Source of the DNA: Cinclus cinclus
Lineage: Eukaryota; Chordata; Aves; Passeriformes; Cinclidae
Length of the DNA: 64,000 bases
Reading direction: 5' to 3'
Assembly: GCF_963662255.1 (NCBI RefSeq)
Contig: NC_085047.1
Span: 108,122,181 to 108,186,180 of the forward strand
The notes below the pieces were generated by a model. It did no database searches and had not been told where the DNA came from. It saw only the letters and a program-made list of their open reading frames with translations. Both the position numbers and the translations under genes were made by a program. Shown here piece after piece: positions 12,301 through 24,403 of this stretch (position 1 is its first letter; every line of letters begins with the position of its first letter).

Positions 12301-13461
12301 TGAGACACAGAAGGCTGGAGACATGGAGTTAGGTTTCTAGAAGATGCAGCAGAAACACATGGTGCAGTAATTTAGGGCACACTCTCTAAAATTTTCTCAG
12401 AGGTCTCACATCATTTAAAACGACCCTACTCACTTTCAGTAATTTAGTCTATTAATGAGTGTGAAGTAAGATGGTTCATAGGATATTACATGTGTTTCAA
12501 GGCACCAACAGGCAAAGGGGCAATGTAGTGGGAATGCTGACATAGTTATTATCAATATTTTATTTGTGTTACACATAACAAAATGCATATTTTTCTATAA
12601 AACAGGTAACACGGGGTTGTCTGTAACTGGGGACCTTTCAGTCTAATTTTAGACACATATACAGATTAAAGCCATCTTTTCAGAAAATAAGTCCATATGA
12701 AAATACTGTGGTGAATGAAATAAAGTGCACCAGTATAAATGCAATTTTTTTCTTTAATCACGTCCACTGAAGCTTATACATGTACTGCTGTTAAAAGGAA
12801 AACCCAGTTGAAAACTAGAACTCAGGCAACAGAAATTGTATCACCAGAAAGATAATTCTGGAGAACATAAATTTACAGCTAAAGTTAATGACCTTTCTAG
12901 AATATATCAAAACACGAACATAAAGAAAGCAGCACTAGATTTTCTATTATTCTTGCTAGTTTAAGTCTTTAAATCAATTCTTCACTTAGTGTGAATTTTC
13001 TCCTCCAAAACACTACACAAAAAAAAAAAAAACTAACCATAATAAATAATGGTTTAATTAATTGACTTTAAAGAAAAAGTTAGTCCCTGTAGATTATCTG
13101 GTAGATAAGTATCAAGAGAAATACATTACTTAAGACAATTAGTGAAAGGTTCAAAAGTTCATTCCTGCTTTGAAGCAGCATTTTGTACTCTCCAAATCAT
13201 TTCCATCAGAACTGGGTGGTTTATAAATCCATTTCTTAGTGATTTCCCACAAAGACACTAACGCTGTACATGAGTTTGGAAGGGGCTAAACTGAGTATAT
13301 TCCACCTCCACCATGGCCCATCTGTGTACTGGCAAGAGAAAAAACACCTCAGGCACTCCCCAGCTCCTGTCTGATATAGCCTCAATGTCCCATAAAGAAA
13401 AATGTGGTGTTTGAAGAATCTCAAGTGTTCCTCAGGGCCAAGAGTGCACTCAGCTGCTGCC
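9339..13461. other. AT-rich non-coding DNA with richer pockets
   Basis: No gene is supported. G+C-richer pockets near 9,690-9,830, 10,780-10,950 and 12,040-12,320 give overlapping open frames on both strands, as expected when stop codons are depleted by composition. None of these frames has a recognised domain. A/G-rich low-complexity sequence lies at 11,351-11,381 and an A-run near 13,019-13,032. Confidence 0.5.
10582..10636. repeat. (GTT/ATT)n microsatellite
   Basis: An imperfect trinucleotide tract: ATT units pass into GTT units, with one GCT interruption and a final return to ATT. It accounts for the cysteine/leucine runs in overlapping open frames. Confidence 0.9.
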
Positions 13462-15771
13462 CTAGGTGAGACTCAGCCCCCTCCTCTCTGCTGCCCAGGA
13501 CATCATAGCTAGAATGAGAAACCACGGTATTCTGATCTTCATTTCCACAGGATCCAGAAAGAAGTAGGTGAGGAAAATGGGATGATAAACAGAAAATATG
13601 GTTAAAAAAATAACCTGACCACAGTACAGGCTGGATGGTATTTTAGTCAATCCTTTCCAGTGCCTGCTAGTTCCAATAAAGGCAGTGAAAAATAGCACCA
13701 TTCTGTTTGAGCAGGAGACCAGACACATGTCCAGGTTTTCAGATAAGAATATTCACACATGCACATGTATTATTGCATAGGGTAGCATTCAACAGTCAAT
13801 CAGAAAGTACACCAGCAGGATCAAGGGTATGATGATAATTCTGATCTTAAGAGTTCCACAAACACGAGGTGAAAGATTTAGAAGTGCTTTTCCAAAAAGA
13901 GCCAAGAAAACTGATGCTATACCACAGAAACATTCAAGGACATTTAATACTTTGGAGGTCTGACCCTTAGCTTCCATTTGAAAGTGAATGCTTTGAGAGT
14001 AATCACTTAGTACACATTTGTAAATCCCACTAGGCATCTTCCCAAGTTCCTTGGAAAATTTTGGCCAAGTGTGTTTATGGATCAGGAACTTTTGATTGAG
14101 CAAAATATTTCTGGCACCTTAAAGAGGCACTTCAGTGCTGAGTGGAATCTACAACAGCATCTAGACTCTACTGCTCATTGATTTCTTTAACTGTCTCTTC
14201 ATAATTTTAAAGTCTCAGTGATATTGTTTTCCTTTTGATGCCTATGGATACAAAATCAGAATCTTTAAAGATGATCCATCTGGACTAAAGTAACAATTTT
14301 GTAATGTATAAATTATATGTATCAAAGTATGTTGAACATATATAGATACACACCATTATGCTTCTTTTCGTATTTAGCATTGGTTATTCAGGAAATACAC
14401 AAGTTACATGAATAAAAAACAAAACAAAAAAAAAAAAAAACAAAAAACAAAAACAAAAACAAAAACAAACAGAAATAACCCCGGGCTGAAGAGCTCACAG
14501 TCATGAATTCTGCATAGAAAACCACACAAAAAATTTTCAGTGCAAGCCAATCTCATGGTGATGACATTAAAATACAAAGTTTCACTCAGACATGACACTG
14601 AGGGGGAGTAAAAATATAACAATGAATGCTTGCATGACTTTGGGAAGAAGAGGCAAGAATGGGAGCATACTGAACATTTGTCAACACTCCTCTTGATAGC
14701 ACACAATTTAAACAAGTTACTCCCATGTCTGACCTTCCCATGGTTTGGTTCACAAAGCACGGAATACTTGGACAAAGTGAACTTGACTCAACTGGACAAA
14801 ATTAGATAGGGCATCTTCAAATGCTCTCTATTCTAATTAGGTGTGGGCAGTGCAGCCTAGAGGTAGTCCAAGAGAAACCCCTTGGCACATACAGAAGGGA
14901 TCTCAGCACTCAAGGTCTCGATCACAGATCTGTTCCTGCTGCGTTGCCCTTTGTGCTGAGGTAGGCACTGCCCAACATCCCCTGTCAAGGCAAGGGAAGA
15001 AGACAGTTTGCACAGTTTAATGGGAATTTTTTTGTTAAAATCCCTTAAGCCTCATAAGCAATCTGTAAGCAGCTTTTTTGGAAGAAAAATAATTGTTTTC
15101 TCCATACGTCCCCAAAGAAAGTGTTGGCTTCAGCAGCCCATTAACAGAAATTACTGCAGGTGCCTATCTTTCCTGCTAAAATTAAAAAGATTTATGCTTA
15201 CTCCTAATTCTATTATTTTTTCATCATATAAACAGTGTCTCTCTAATCCTGAATTGCTCTATCTCTCAGTATCCTAATAGCAGCTCACATTTTCTCTGCT
15301 ACACATTTTTTCCTCAAGGTTCAGGATTTTCTTATCTGATGATTAGAACTGTTTAACCAATTTAACTACTTTTCATAGTAGCAGCACATCAATAAACTAG
15401 AGAATACTGTTTTTCTGGGTCCCTACTGAGAAGATAAAACTCAGCAGTCTCCCAGTACAACAAAGATAAAACACACAGCATCACTCAGGCCAGAATGCTG
15501 CAGAACAAAGTTGTATTTCATGCCCTTCACAAACTCAGAGAAATTACTGCCCAGAGTGGCGCACCCAGGAGTGGTCACTGTTAGCAAGGGCACAGCTGGA
15601 AAACCACACATCATCAGGAGGCAGTGACTGCTAGGAAAGCTGCAGGCAATGTGGAGAACCTTGAGCATCAAGGACTTCCTGCAATCTGCCCAACAGATGA
15701 TCACCATGGTCGTCCAGATTACAGGCAAATGTGATCAGGGAAGTCACAAAGAGGATTAGTACTTTAACCAT
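13462..15771 (-). other. Cluster of minus-strand open frames, unproven
   Basis: Three minus-strand frames are worth recording but are not supported as a gene. At 15631-15771 an ATG in a favourable context (A at -3, G at +4) opens 46 codons that begin MVKVLILFVTSLITFACN, a plausible secretory signal peptide, and end at TAG. A second frame (15441-15728) overlaps it in another register. Frames at 13789-14103 and 13462-13728 are hydrophobic in part; the former contains GIYKCVLSD, reminiscent of the Y-x-C of an immunoglobulin fold, and lacks an ATG. No convincing splice chain joins them. They could be a decayed gene or chance. Confidence 0.12.
14413..14470. repeat. A-rich (AAAAAC)n low-complexity tract
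   Basis: Runs of A broken by single C bases, becoming a regular AAAAAC repeat over the last ~35 bp. It creates a false phenylalanine/valine-rich tail in a minus-strand frame. Confidence 0.9.
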
Positions 15772-18700
15772 ACTGGCAAGATGACAGCTCAGAATGGAGG
15801 TCTAAATATAGGCAAGGAAGAAAAAAATCTACTTAGTTCTACAACCCATAGACTCACTTATGAAAAACAGTGAGGGCAGAAAAGCAAAGGGCCAGGAAGG
15901 TATTGGGTGGATGATGTTTATATCCATCTCCCTTGAGAAGCTCAGGCAATTGTGATAGCAGCCAGGCATTTCAGAAACAGCATCTGAAACCAAGGAAGCC
16001 TTACAGTGAATTTATAGCAGACTCTCAGACTAAGATGATTTCTTTTAACCATGTCTATGGAACTGTCTACTCAGTCAGTTATTTTAACTTTGAGAGACAA
16101 CTGTTAATACATTGCTAAGAGTAACACTGCCATATATCCTGCCCGAAGCTGTATATTCAGGCAACTGCTACCCAGCTCTCTGCTAGGTAAATATCAGTCA
16201 TATCCCAAAGTTAGAAACAGAAGAAAGATGTGAAGAGAAGCTTTTTTTCTGCCAAAACTTGTTCATTAGGAGGTCCATGATGTTAATCAATGAAGAAGCC
16301 TCACTGATGGTGAAGTACAAACTGATACTTCCTAGGGCCACCTTTCTCCACTGGAACCCAGAACTAAGGCTGTCAAAATAAACTCCAGGGTGAACGAAAG
16401 GGAAGAAGATGGATGTGGGACTCACCAAGACAGTGGGAAACTCTATACTCAAAACCAGAAGAAAAACCTATTTTTAGTGTATTTTCTGTAATTTAATGAG
16501 AAGTTACAGGAGTTTAAGCTTCATAAAAGACTATTTATTATATATATAGACATACTTCTTTAGTAAAATACATAAAATATAACCCTTTTATTTTCTTTTT
16601 TTCATAGACAGCTCCCAAAAAATGGAATGGGTTGGATTTTTTTCTTTTCAAATTGCAATTTACTACCTCTCAGTTGTTATTGGCCATTAAATTGAGAACT
16701 TAAGAAATCAATACACTTTATGTAATGTATCAAAAAGAATAAAGATATTCCATTTAAAAAGAAAGAGGATTAAATAAAATAAAACATGCCTAATTAATAA
16801 TAAATTTGTTTCAGGGTTTTATAATTTTTTTTATGTGAAAATCAAAGCTGCATAACAGAAATAATTTTCAAATATGCAAAATAATAATGAAAACAGCAAG
16901 GGGGGAAATAAGAAAAAAATTACTTAATATTACTGTTTATCAAGCTAATAACACTTATCTCTGGGGCACAATGACTACAAGCTAATGTTTATAAAACTCA
17001 TGGAAGCTGAAAGGTGCTATTTGAAGTAGCAGGTATTAAAATATAGGTGTAGCTAATTCTTATTTTAGTTTTCCATTTACATGGTTGTTTTTTTTTATCA
17101 CTCTTGCATCCAAATACTCTCATAAAAAGCTGAATTTGAAGCAAAAGGAAAATCCTTTTGTTCAAAAAATGACTTGGCTATGCTCAGTTTGAATTGCCAT
17201 ACTGTTAAACTGCCCTATTCCACAAGAAGATGCCAAATAAGAAGTCAAGACATTTATCTCCTGCCTGTTTGCATAGACCACAGCCATTCCCTGCAGGTGT
17301 TCACGCTTCTTGCTTAGGGTTTTCATTTTTTCTTCTACATGTAAATAAACTCCTCTGGAAGGACTTGTGCCTTGAGGGGCTGAGAAAAATGGCAGCTTTT
17401 TCAAAATAATCTGTAGCAGATTTTGGGGGAGGGCTGAGGGTGTGAGGAAAGCCAGCAGTTCCAGCTGCAGGGAACATTTGTCCCAAAAAGCACATGCTCC
17501 TTCCACTTTCTGAGACAGACCAGGGAAGTCTGCAGCAGTCCTTGTCCTCCCAAAACACATTTATCAGATGTCACACAGAACCTCTTCTGTTAGTACATCA
17601 GACACACAGATACCTTTGGACAATGACTGAGTTGGCAATATTTAATACCTTTGCATCTTATTTGCCATTTTTCAAATGACACCTTCTTACACATGCTATT
17701 CCAGTGCCAGTGTCCTCCTGGTTCAGATCCCCAGGCTCCCCTGGTAACCAGTTCTTAAGAATAATAATTTAATAAATACCTCCTCCCACCAACACTGCCT
17801 CCCTAGCTTTACACACCAGCAAACTATGGCAGAGTTTACTTACCAAGAAAAGTTTCTAGACTAAAATATAGCAAGCAAACAAATAAAACCCAAGCTCTGT
17901 GCCTCAGCTTGTCCTCCCAAACAGCCTGTCTCTCATCTCAGGCTCCCACCACAATCTGCTGGAAATCCTCAGCTCAAGACATCCTGCTAGTTTTGATATG
18001 AGCTGCCTTTGGAAAACCTTTTTACACATCAATTCATTCTCTGTTTATCTGCTTACTTTTATTTTCTCTTTCCATCAGTGTTAGTTTCATAATGCTGTTG
18101 AGATGATAGCAAATGGTCAGAGGAGGTCGTATCACTTTCCAGCTTTCCATCCCTCCTTTAAGAAGAGAAACCACATCTGCTAGTTCTGAGTGGTATTTCC
18201 AATGTCACACTAACTCTGGTTCTGCCATATGAAATGCTTCCCATTGTGCAGCTCACCTCAGGGCACTGGAGCTCAGGCAGGGTCACCTGGCACTGCTGTA
18301 GAGCTGGCAGGGGCCACCTCCCCTCTGTCCATCCTGCAAAGGGCTGCAGAGGGAGGCTGCTCCATCCTGTGGGCTCTGACTCCTGCAGAAACCACCCCAA
18401 AACAAAAAAAAAAAAAAAACCACCATCACCTGCCTTTCTTGACTTGCAAATGGGTGACAATAATAAACATCTAAGACCACCAGAGGAAATTAGGCAGACT
18501 CTGTGAAAGTGGGGCTGATGCAGACAACTGTATCACCCATGATAAATCAGACAGAATTATTCAGAAGCAAGTAGGGACTCACATTACTCACCCAAAGCAA
18601 ATAAAATGAAAACTTGCCGTGGAACAGGATAACCTTTACTTTAAGGACACAACCATAAATCACAAAATGAAGATTTCTTTTTAGAAAAATATTTCCAAAT

Positions 18701-19373
18701 TTTCTGGTTCACCTTAAGCCTTTTCTATGACAATCACTTGTGGACTGAGAGGAGAGGGTAGATGATTCCTCCCTCCTTATTCTTATAAATACAACCTTCT
18801 AATTTTTTGAACAATCTTGGAGTTACCCAGACAGTAACCTATATTTTATTGTTAAAACTAATTTGTCTCACACTGACCATGAGTGCCAAGGGGAATTTAA
18901 ACTCCTGCGTTGCAAAAGAAACCATCAAACACAGAAGTTGATTTTCTTGTATTTACAACAGAGAAATACCAAAACTTTTTTAAAAAGTACACTGCTTACC
19001 CATTTTACTTTCCATCAGTTTTTAAAATTAAATTTTACAGTCTGAACATAGCAGTCCAGAGCTGGGAAAAGGTCGGATATTAAATCTGCCAGATCAGCCC
19101 AGGTCTAGCAGTAGCTCAGTAGCTCCATTCAGAAAACCAGGATTAGAATATGACCACAGGAGACATCTTAAGAAAGTAGAAATCAAGATATTCCCATGGT
19201 GCTAGTTTGGGAATAAGCGTATGGGTACAGGAAAAATTGCCCACAACCCAGCTAAAGCTTTTTTTTTCTTTTTCCCAGTAGGTCAATTGACAAAAACACA
19301 GAATTTCTAACCTGGCACATAATCAACAGGATGTGAATTAAAAACAATACAAAAAAAACTAAGAAAAAATCCC

Positions 19374-19400
19374 CACAAACAAACAAACAAACAAACAAAC
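19374..19400. repeat. (AAAC)n microsatellite
   Basis: About six near-perfect AAAC units after an A-rich stretch. Confidence 0.92.
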
Positions 19401-20291
19401 AGAAACCAAAACCAGGAATAAACAACAAAAAAGTGATTTTGTTTCTGTGCAAACTAAGGTCTCCACACAGGCTGAGTAAGCAGCAAATGGAAGCCTAACA
19501 ATGGCAGGTGGGATTTTTGTTCTTCTTTTCCCAACTAAATTAGTCTGGTTAGCTTTCTGCAGAGAACCAGCCTGCAGAAATCACGGCAGTTTAGGGGAAC
19601 TCTTGGGTCAAACAGACATTGTTTTCATTAGGAGTAAAATAATTCAAAGTACAATCAAAACTACAAAGAAAACTGCAGAAAGTACAAATATGTCCTGCAG
19701 TTTAAAAAATTACTTTTACCACAAAACCAAAATGGATCAAAGAGAGGATGTGTTATTCTCTCTCCTCTCTCTTTGAGGATATAATAGAAGAGCCAAGTAC
19801 AAAAAACCCATTGGGAAATTCTGCACATTCAAAATTATTCTACTTCAAGTCACAATGTGTACTGCTGAGGTGCTTAGCTTGATAAAGGTGAAATCTTGAC
19901 TCTAAAACTCTGCATGCTCTTCAGACCCAATCTTATTTTAAAGCAATTGACTGAAACTTAATCTCTGGATTCAGTCATGTAGAAAATAAGTTTGGACTAC
20001 TAAAATTAGCAGCAAGTCTTCCCAGATCTTAATGTTTTAAAATATTTTTTAAAAGTTTTTGATATTTTATCTCAATAGTGTTTCCAACGTTACTTTCTAA
20101 TAAAAATTAAAATGCATTCTTTTCCATAGCAGAGTAAGTAAAAGGTCCACATGTTCTGATGCTTTGTGCCAGAAAAAAAGACAGAATAAACAGAATAATA
20201 TGTAGTTTTTCCTTTCCTTTAGCCATAACACACAAATTATATTCAGTGGGTAGATTGTTGTACCTGAAGGGGCTCATATGAAAGAAAAAAG

Positions 20292-20314
20292 AAAACAAAC
20301 AAACAAACAAACAA
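20292..20314. repeat. (AAAC)n microsatellite
   Basis: About five AAAC units following an A/G-rich stretch; same unit as the tract near 19.38 kb. Confidence 0.9.
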
Positions 20315-23087
20315 AGCCAGGAAAAAATAATGTTATTTAATAGTAATTTTTTTCTTACATAATGGAATAAAAATAATTAAAATGATTCTACCTTCAGTTT
20401 TGTTTTTTTTTCCCCTGTAGGAAAGTTATTACCTTCAGCTGTTTATAAAGGAGTAATGAGATCAGCCTAAAGATAATGTAAAACAACAATGTAAATTAAA
20501 AATTCAAGGCATTATAATTGAGTTTATAAGCTTATCACTTATCATTTCCTACCAGGAAAAATAAGTGAAAAAAAAATTAGATGGTGGTTTAGTCCAGAAG
20601 GACACCACTTCTCAAGCCTGAATAAGCTAGTGAACATATCCTCTCCCCACCAAGAAAAAAACCCCAAAACCCACCAAAACAAAAACCACCAAAGAAAACT
20701 CCAACCCCCTGCCGCCAACATATTTTACCTATCTTAATTTAAATGAAAATTTAATTTAATTAGTTTAAAAGGAAAACAGAAAAGACACACTGAAGGTATT
20801 ATCATGACCAAAACAAAGGAAAAGTGGAGCTCCGGAAGGAATTTCTTGGGTGAACTCCCAGAGAGGCCAGAGCAGGAGCAGAAGGAGCCCGAGCATGGCT
20901 CCTTTCCATCCCTGCAGCCCCTCTTGGAGCCTGGTTCTGGGAGGCAGAGACATTGCCCAGCATTATGACAACAGACCTTGCAATCAGATTTCCAAAAACC
21001 ATGGGAAATCGAGCCTAAGTAAAAATTAAAGGACTAAATCAATTACTTTTAAAACAATTCCGCATCTTTGGTGAAGACCAGAACACAGCTTTAAGTCAAA
21101 AGACTGAAACAAATCAAGTTATTCGGCATAAACCACTGACCTGGAGAAAAACGATTATTTATGCTCTGTTATACACTCCGTGGTATTAAAATCTCTTGCA
21201 TTATTATTTATCACACCTGCACTCCCCACGGCAGGAGCTGCTCGCCCTCCAGCATCCCCGACAAGTGGCGTCTGGAATCCCACGGCGCCATTCTATCCAA
21301 AACTTGGGAGTAATCAAAAGCTTCTCATGCAAAAGAGATTCATTTCAATTATTTTTACTGCTTGCCTGCTGAAACTGCTCTGGCCAAACTGTCTAACCAC
21401 GCAGAGCAGATGACAAGAACGGACACAAAGCAAAAATGTTCATCTTAGAGAGCCTCAAAGACGTACAAGTAAATGAAGCCATTACAGAAGAAACAAATAC
21501 CAAGAATAATTATAGATAAAAAGGGTAATATAACTACCAGGCAAGCAATAAGTAGCCAAAAACTGATTAAATATATTTGGCAAGACAGTTTCAGACTGAA
21601 AAAAATAACATGTAGTAATTTTAGTTTGCAATTTGAGACAGTCCCTTTTTAATTCCTGTACTAAATTCAAATACATAATTTTCTTAAGGAATAATTTGGA
21701 AAAAAACCAACCAACTAAACAGAAACACTTCCACATTTTGTTTTTCCTCTGGTAAAGTCATATTTTTTGTTTTTCCTTTGGGCTTGTGCCAATGGAGTAT
21801 AGTAAACAAAGGTAACAGTATCTATAGGCCTAATTTAATTTCTCATTAAATTTTTATTATGGTTCAGTTTACTACACAACTCTGCAAGCAAGACCTGCTG
21901 TGAATGAATGAAAAGAAAAAAGAAAAAGAAGAAAACAGTTCCAGGATTTGATGACTGCAATCCTGTGGACATGTTACCTGTTACACCAAGCACTCTCCAG
22001 AGAGAGGTAACTCGGTGCTATCTCTGCAGTACAGAAAGCAAGCACACGTGTCCAGCAGCTTCCCCAGGAGCATACAACAAAGCAGGGAAAGACCAAACTA
22101 GAAACCACTGTATTCAATTTCCCAGCATTATGAATGAGCCTGGAGATTACAGCTTCTCTTCTTTGCATTTTCCCCTAAAACCTGTTGGAAATACTGTATG
22201 CAATTTTTCTTATTCCATGTACTCATAATTTTTGAAAACTATACTATGAAGATTGAAGCCAATTATGACCCTCCAGAATTACAGAATGGGTTTTAGTAGC
22301 TGTGGGTGTTTGAAAGCTTCAAGTTTGCTCATCTGCATCTAGTTTTAAAAGAGTGGGAAAAACAAAACTGGTTATAACCATTCAGAGCAAGATCGTCAAA
22401 GGAACAATTTAATTCCAGCTCCAGTGAGAGCAATACAAATGTTATGCTCTTTACTTTGCTGGGAGAGGTGATGAACAACAGAGGAATGATTCCTCAGGGC
22501 AACAGGTTTCAGAAGCATGCAGAAATAATGCATATCTAGTCTGCTGCTGTTTGTATACAACTATTTCTAGATTATTTTGGAATTGATACGACACAAGCAT
22601 ACTGTGGGAACAGTAAAGCAAAACAGAAAAAGAAGCCAGCCTAGGGGACAGCCAGTTGGTGTTGATCACATCTTTACAGTTCATGACCATCTCAGAGAAG
22701 CCTATTATAAATTCCTTGTGGAAGAATTTCTAGAACCAGCAACATGAAATCTCTCTACAGGGCTTCCAAACTCTTTATGTGTTTTGAACAACTACTGTGA
22801 AGAAAAAGAAACCACAGTCAAGCTATTTGGAATGCACTACTCTACCAGCACCTTGCTGTGCCCATTCAGGAGAGACTTGAAATTTCTCAATCAGCATTTA
22901 AATCAAGTAATCTCTGCACATTTTGATAAAATACATGTAATTTTCATTCAGAACAAGACATTATGAAGAGCACAGAACATTTTCCTAGCATGAAGTTAAG
23001 CTAGTGACAAGTTAAGTTCTTTTGCTTATATCAAAAAAAGCACTATAAAATATAATAACCCATTAAACAGAAATTAGTGGATACCAG

Positions 23088-23116
23088 AAAAACAAAACAA
23101 AACAAAACAAAAAAAA
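23088..23116. repeat. (AACAA)n microsatellite
   Basis: Four to five AACAA units ending in an A-run and CCCC. Confidence 0.88.
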
Positions 23117-23657
23117 CCCCTGGTATTTCTCCAAATACCATAGCCAGAACTCAAACAATACAATCCAGGAAGAAAGAAAAATTGAAATGTTGTCCATACA
23201 TAAGCAAAATCTACGGTTTTCTTCATTAGTAACCACATCTTGGAGCTATTTTTATTTCCAAAAAGTACAGTACATTGAGCTACTGTTCTAACGTTATCAT
23301 GTGTAAATAAAGAACTGAACAGTAAATATGATCTCATCATAAAATGGTCACACATCTGGAGAATAAGCCTGGGTGCAAAACATTTCATCATTTGGCTTTA
23401 AGGAAAAGCAGGCACCAAAGCACCTCAGAAGCAGCTGGGTGCTGGGAGAGGGTCCCATGTGCCACGTGCCTGGAGGACCAGGATGGGTGGTTCTAGGCTG
23501 TTGCATAAAGAAATGCAAGGAAAAAAAGGAGTTGTTGCATTCTATGCTATGGAGAACCTTCAGTGTGTAGACATCAGTCATGGAAATTGTGAAAGCCCTT
23601 ATCAAACAGCTTTGGGTCAAGATCAGAGGGGTCATCTCCAAGGAAAAACTTAATACT

Positions 23658-24403
23658 GCAGATTGCTCAGAACACTGTTGGGAGGGACTCCATGGGATCT
23701 TTCCTGCAGGCTAAAGGAGCTGGTGAGTGCTGGGGGTTTTTCAGGAATTCTCCCATGGAAGCACAAAAAACAGCTCATCCCCTTTAAAGGTCAGGAAAGT
23801 AAGCAGAGCATCCCCTGGCTTCAGTGTGAGCTTCAGAGTCTGCTCAAAACCAAAGAAGAATTGCTCCAGACGTGGAAAAGCCGACAAATATCCACTGGAA
23901 ACTACAAGGGCATCTGCCAGTGCATGCAGAGAGGAGAGGATCTAGGCAATTGGAGGCCCTATCAGTCTTCTTCCAGTCCCTAGGAAAGTTATGGAACAAA
24001 TCCCTCTTGGGACCTATCACCAGTCAGATGAAGCACATGACTGGAGAAGACAACATGGGTTCACCAAGGTCAAACTGTGCTTTACAAACCTGATCACCTC
24101 ATATAACAAAGCAGTGGAAGTGGCGTGAGACATAGACATTGTCTCCCTGGACTTCCCCAAAGATTTTGATACAGTTTCCCACAGTCCCCTCCTATAAAAG
24201 CTGATGTGTTATGGCTTGGACCGCTGGTCCATGTGGTGGGTGGGGAACTGGCTCACTGGTCACACCCAGAGGCTGGTGACGGCTCCTCCTCCAACTGGCA
24301 ACCTGTCACATCTGGATGTTGACCCATCTTGATAAACTGTATTTTGCCAAGAAAATTTGGACCAGATCATCCTTAAGGTCCCTTCCAACCTGCTATTCTG
24401 TGA
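23658..24403 (+). mobile_element. CR1 LINE, internally deleted, partial reverse transcriptase
   Basis: A CR1 copy made of three joined pieces. The 5' part (23,658 to about 23,940) matches the CR1 ORF2 linker between endonuclease and reverse transcriptase (GGCTAAAGGAGCTGGTGAGTG, CATGGAAGCACAAAA, then ACTGGAAACTACAA). The middle (about 23,940-24,310) is the front of the reverse transcriptase domain: the frame from 24129 reads DIDIVSLDFPKDFDTVSHS, which holds the motif A aspartate, followed by a TAA stop at 24195-24197. Past the stop, GLDRWSMWWVGNWLTG fits the same domain. The end (about 24,330-24,403) is the 3' tail with GGTCCCTTCCAACCTGCTATTCTGTGA. The YADD box and the ORF2 C-terminus are missing by deletion, so the copy is dead. 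Confidence 0.93.

Larger units (their letters stand above)
15772..23657. other. AT-rich non-coding DNA
   Basis: No gene or interspersed repeat family was recognised in nearly 8 kb. Richer pockets occur at 17,380-17,560, 18,230-18,390, 20,820-20,970 and 21,215-21,290 and explain the overlapping open frames there. An A-run (18,401-18,419) and two AAAC microsatellites are present. The 16,480-16,960 part is especially AT-rich. Confidence 0.5.

Noticed and set aside
14404..14775. 123-codon minus-strand frame
   Set aside because: Its C-terminal part is the A-rich low-complexity tract read as phenylalanine/valine; the remainder has no recognised domain.
15631..15771. Type I interferon-like exon
   Set aside because: The cysteine after the signal peptide and a later PHCL motif recall interferons, but the frame stops after 46 codons and no further interferon-like sequence follows in any frame.
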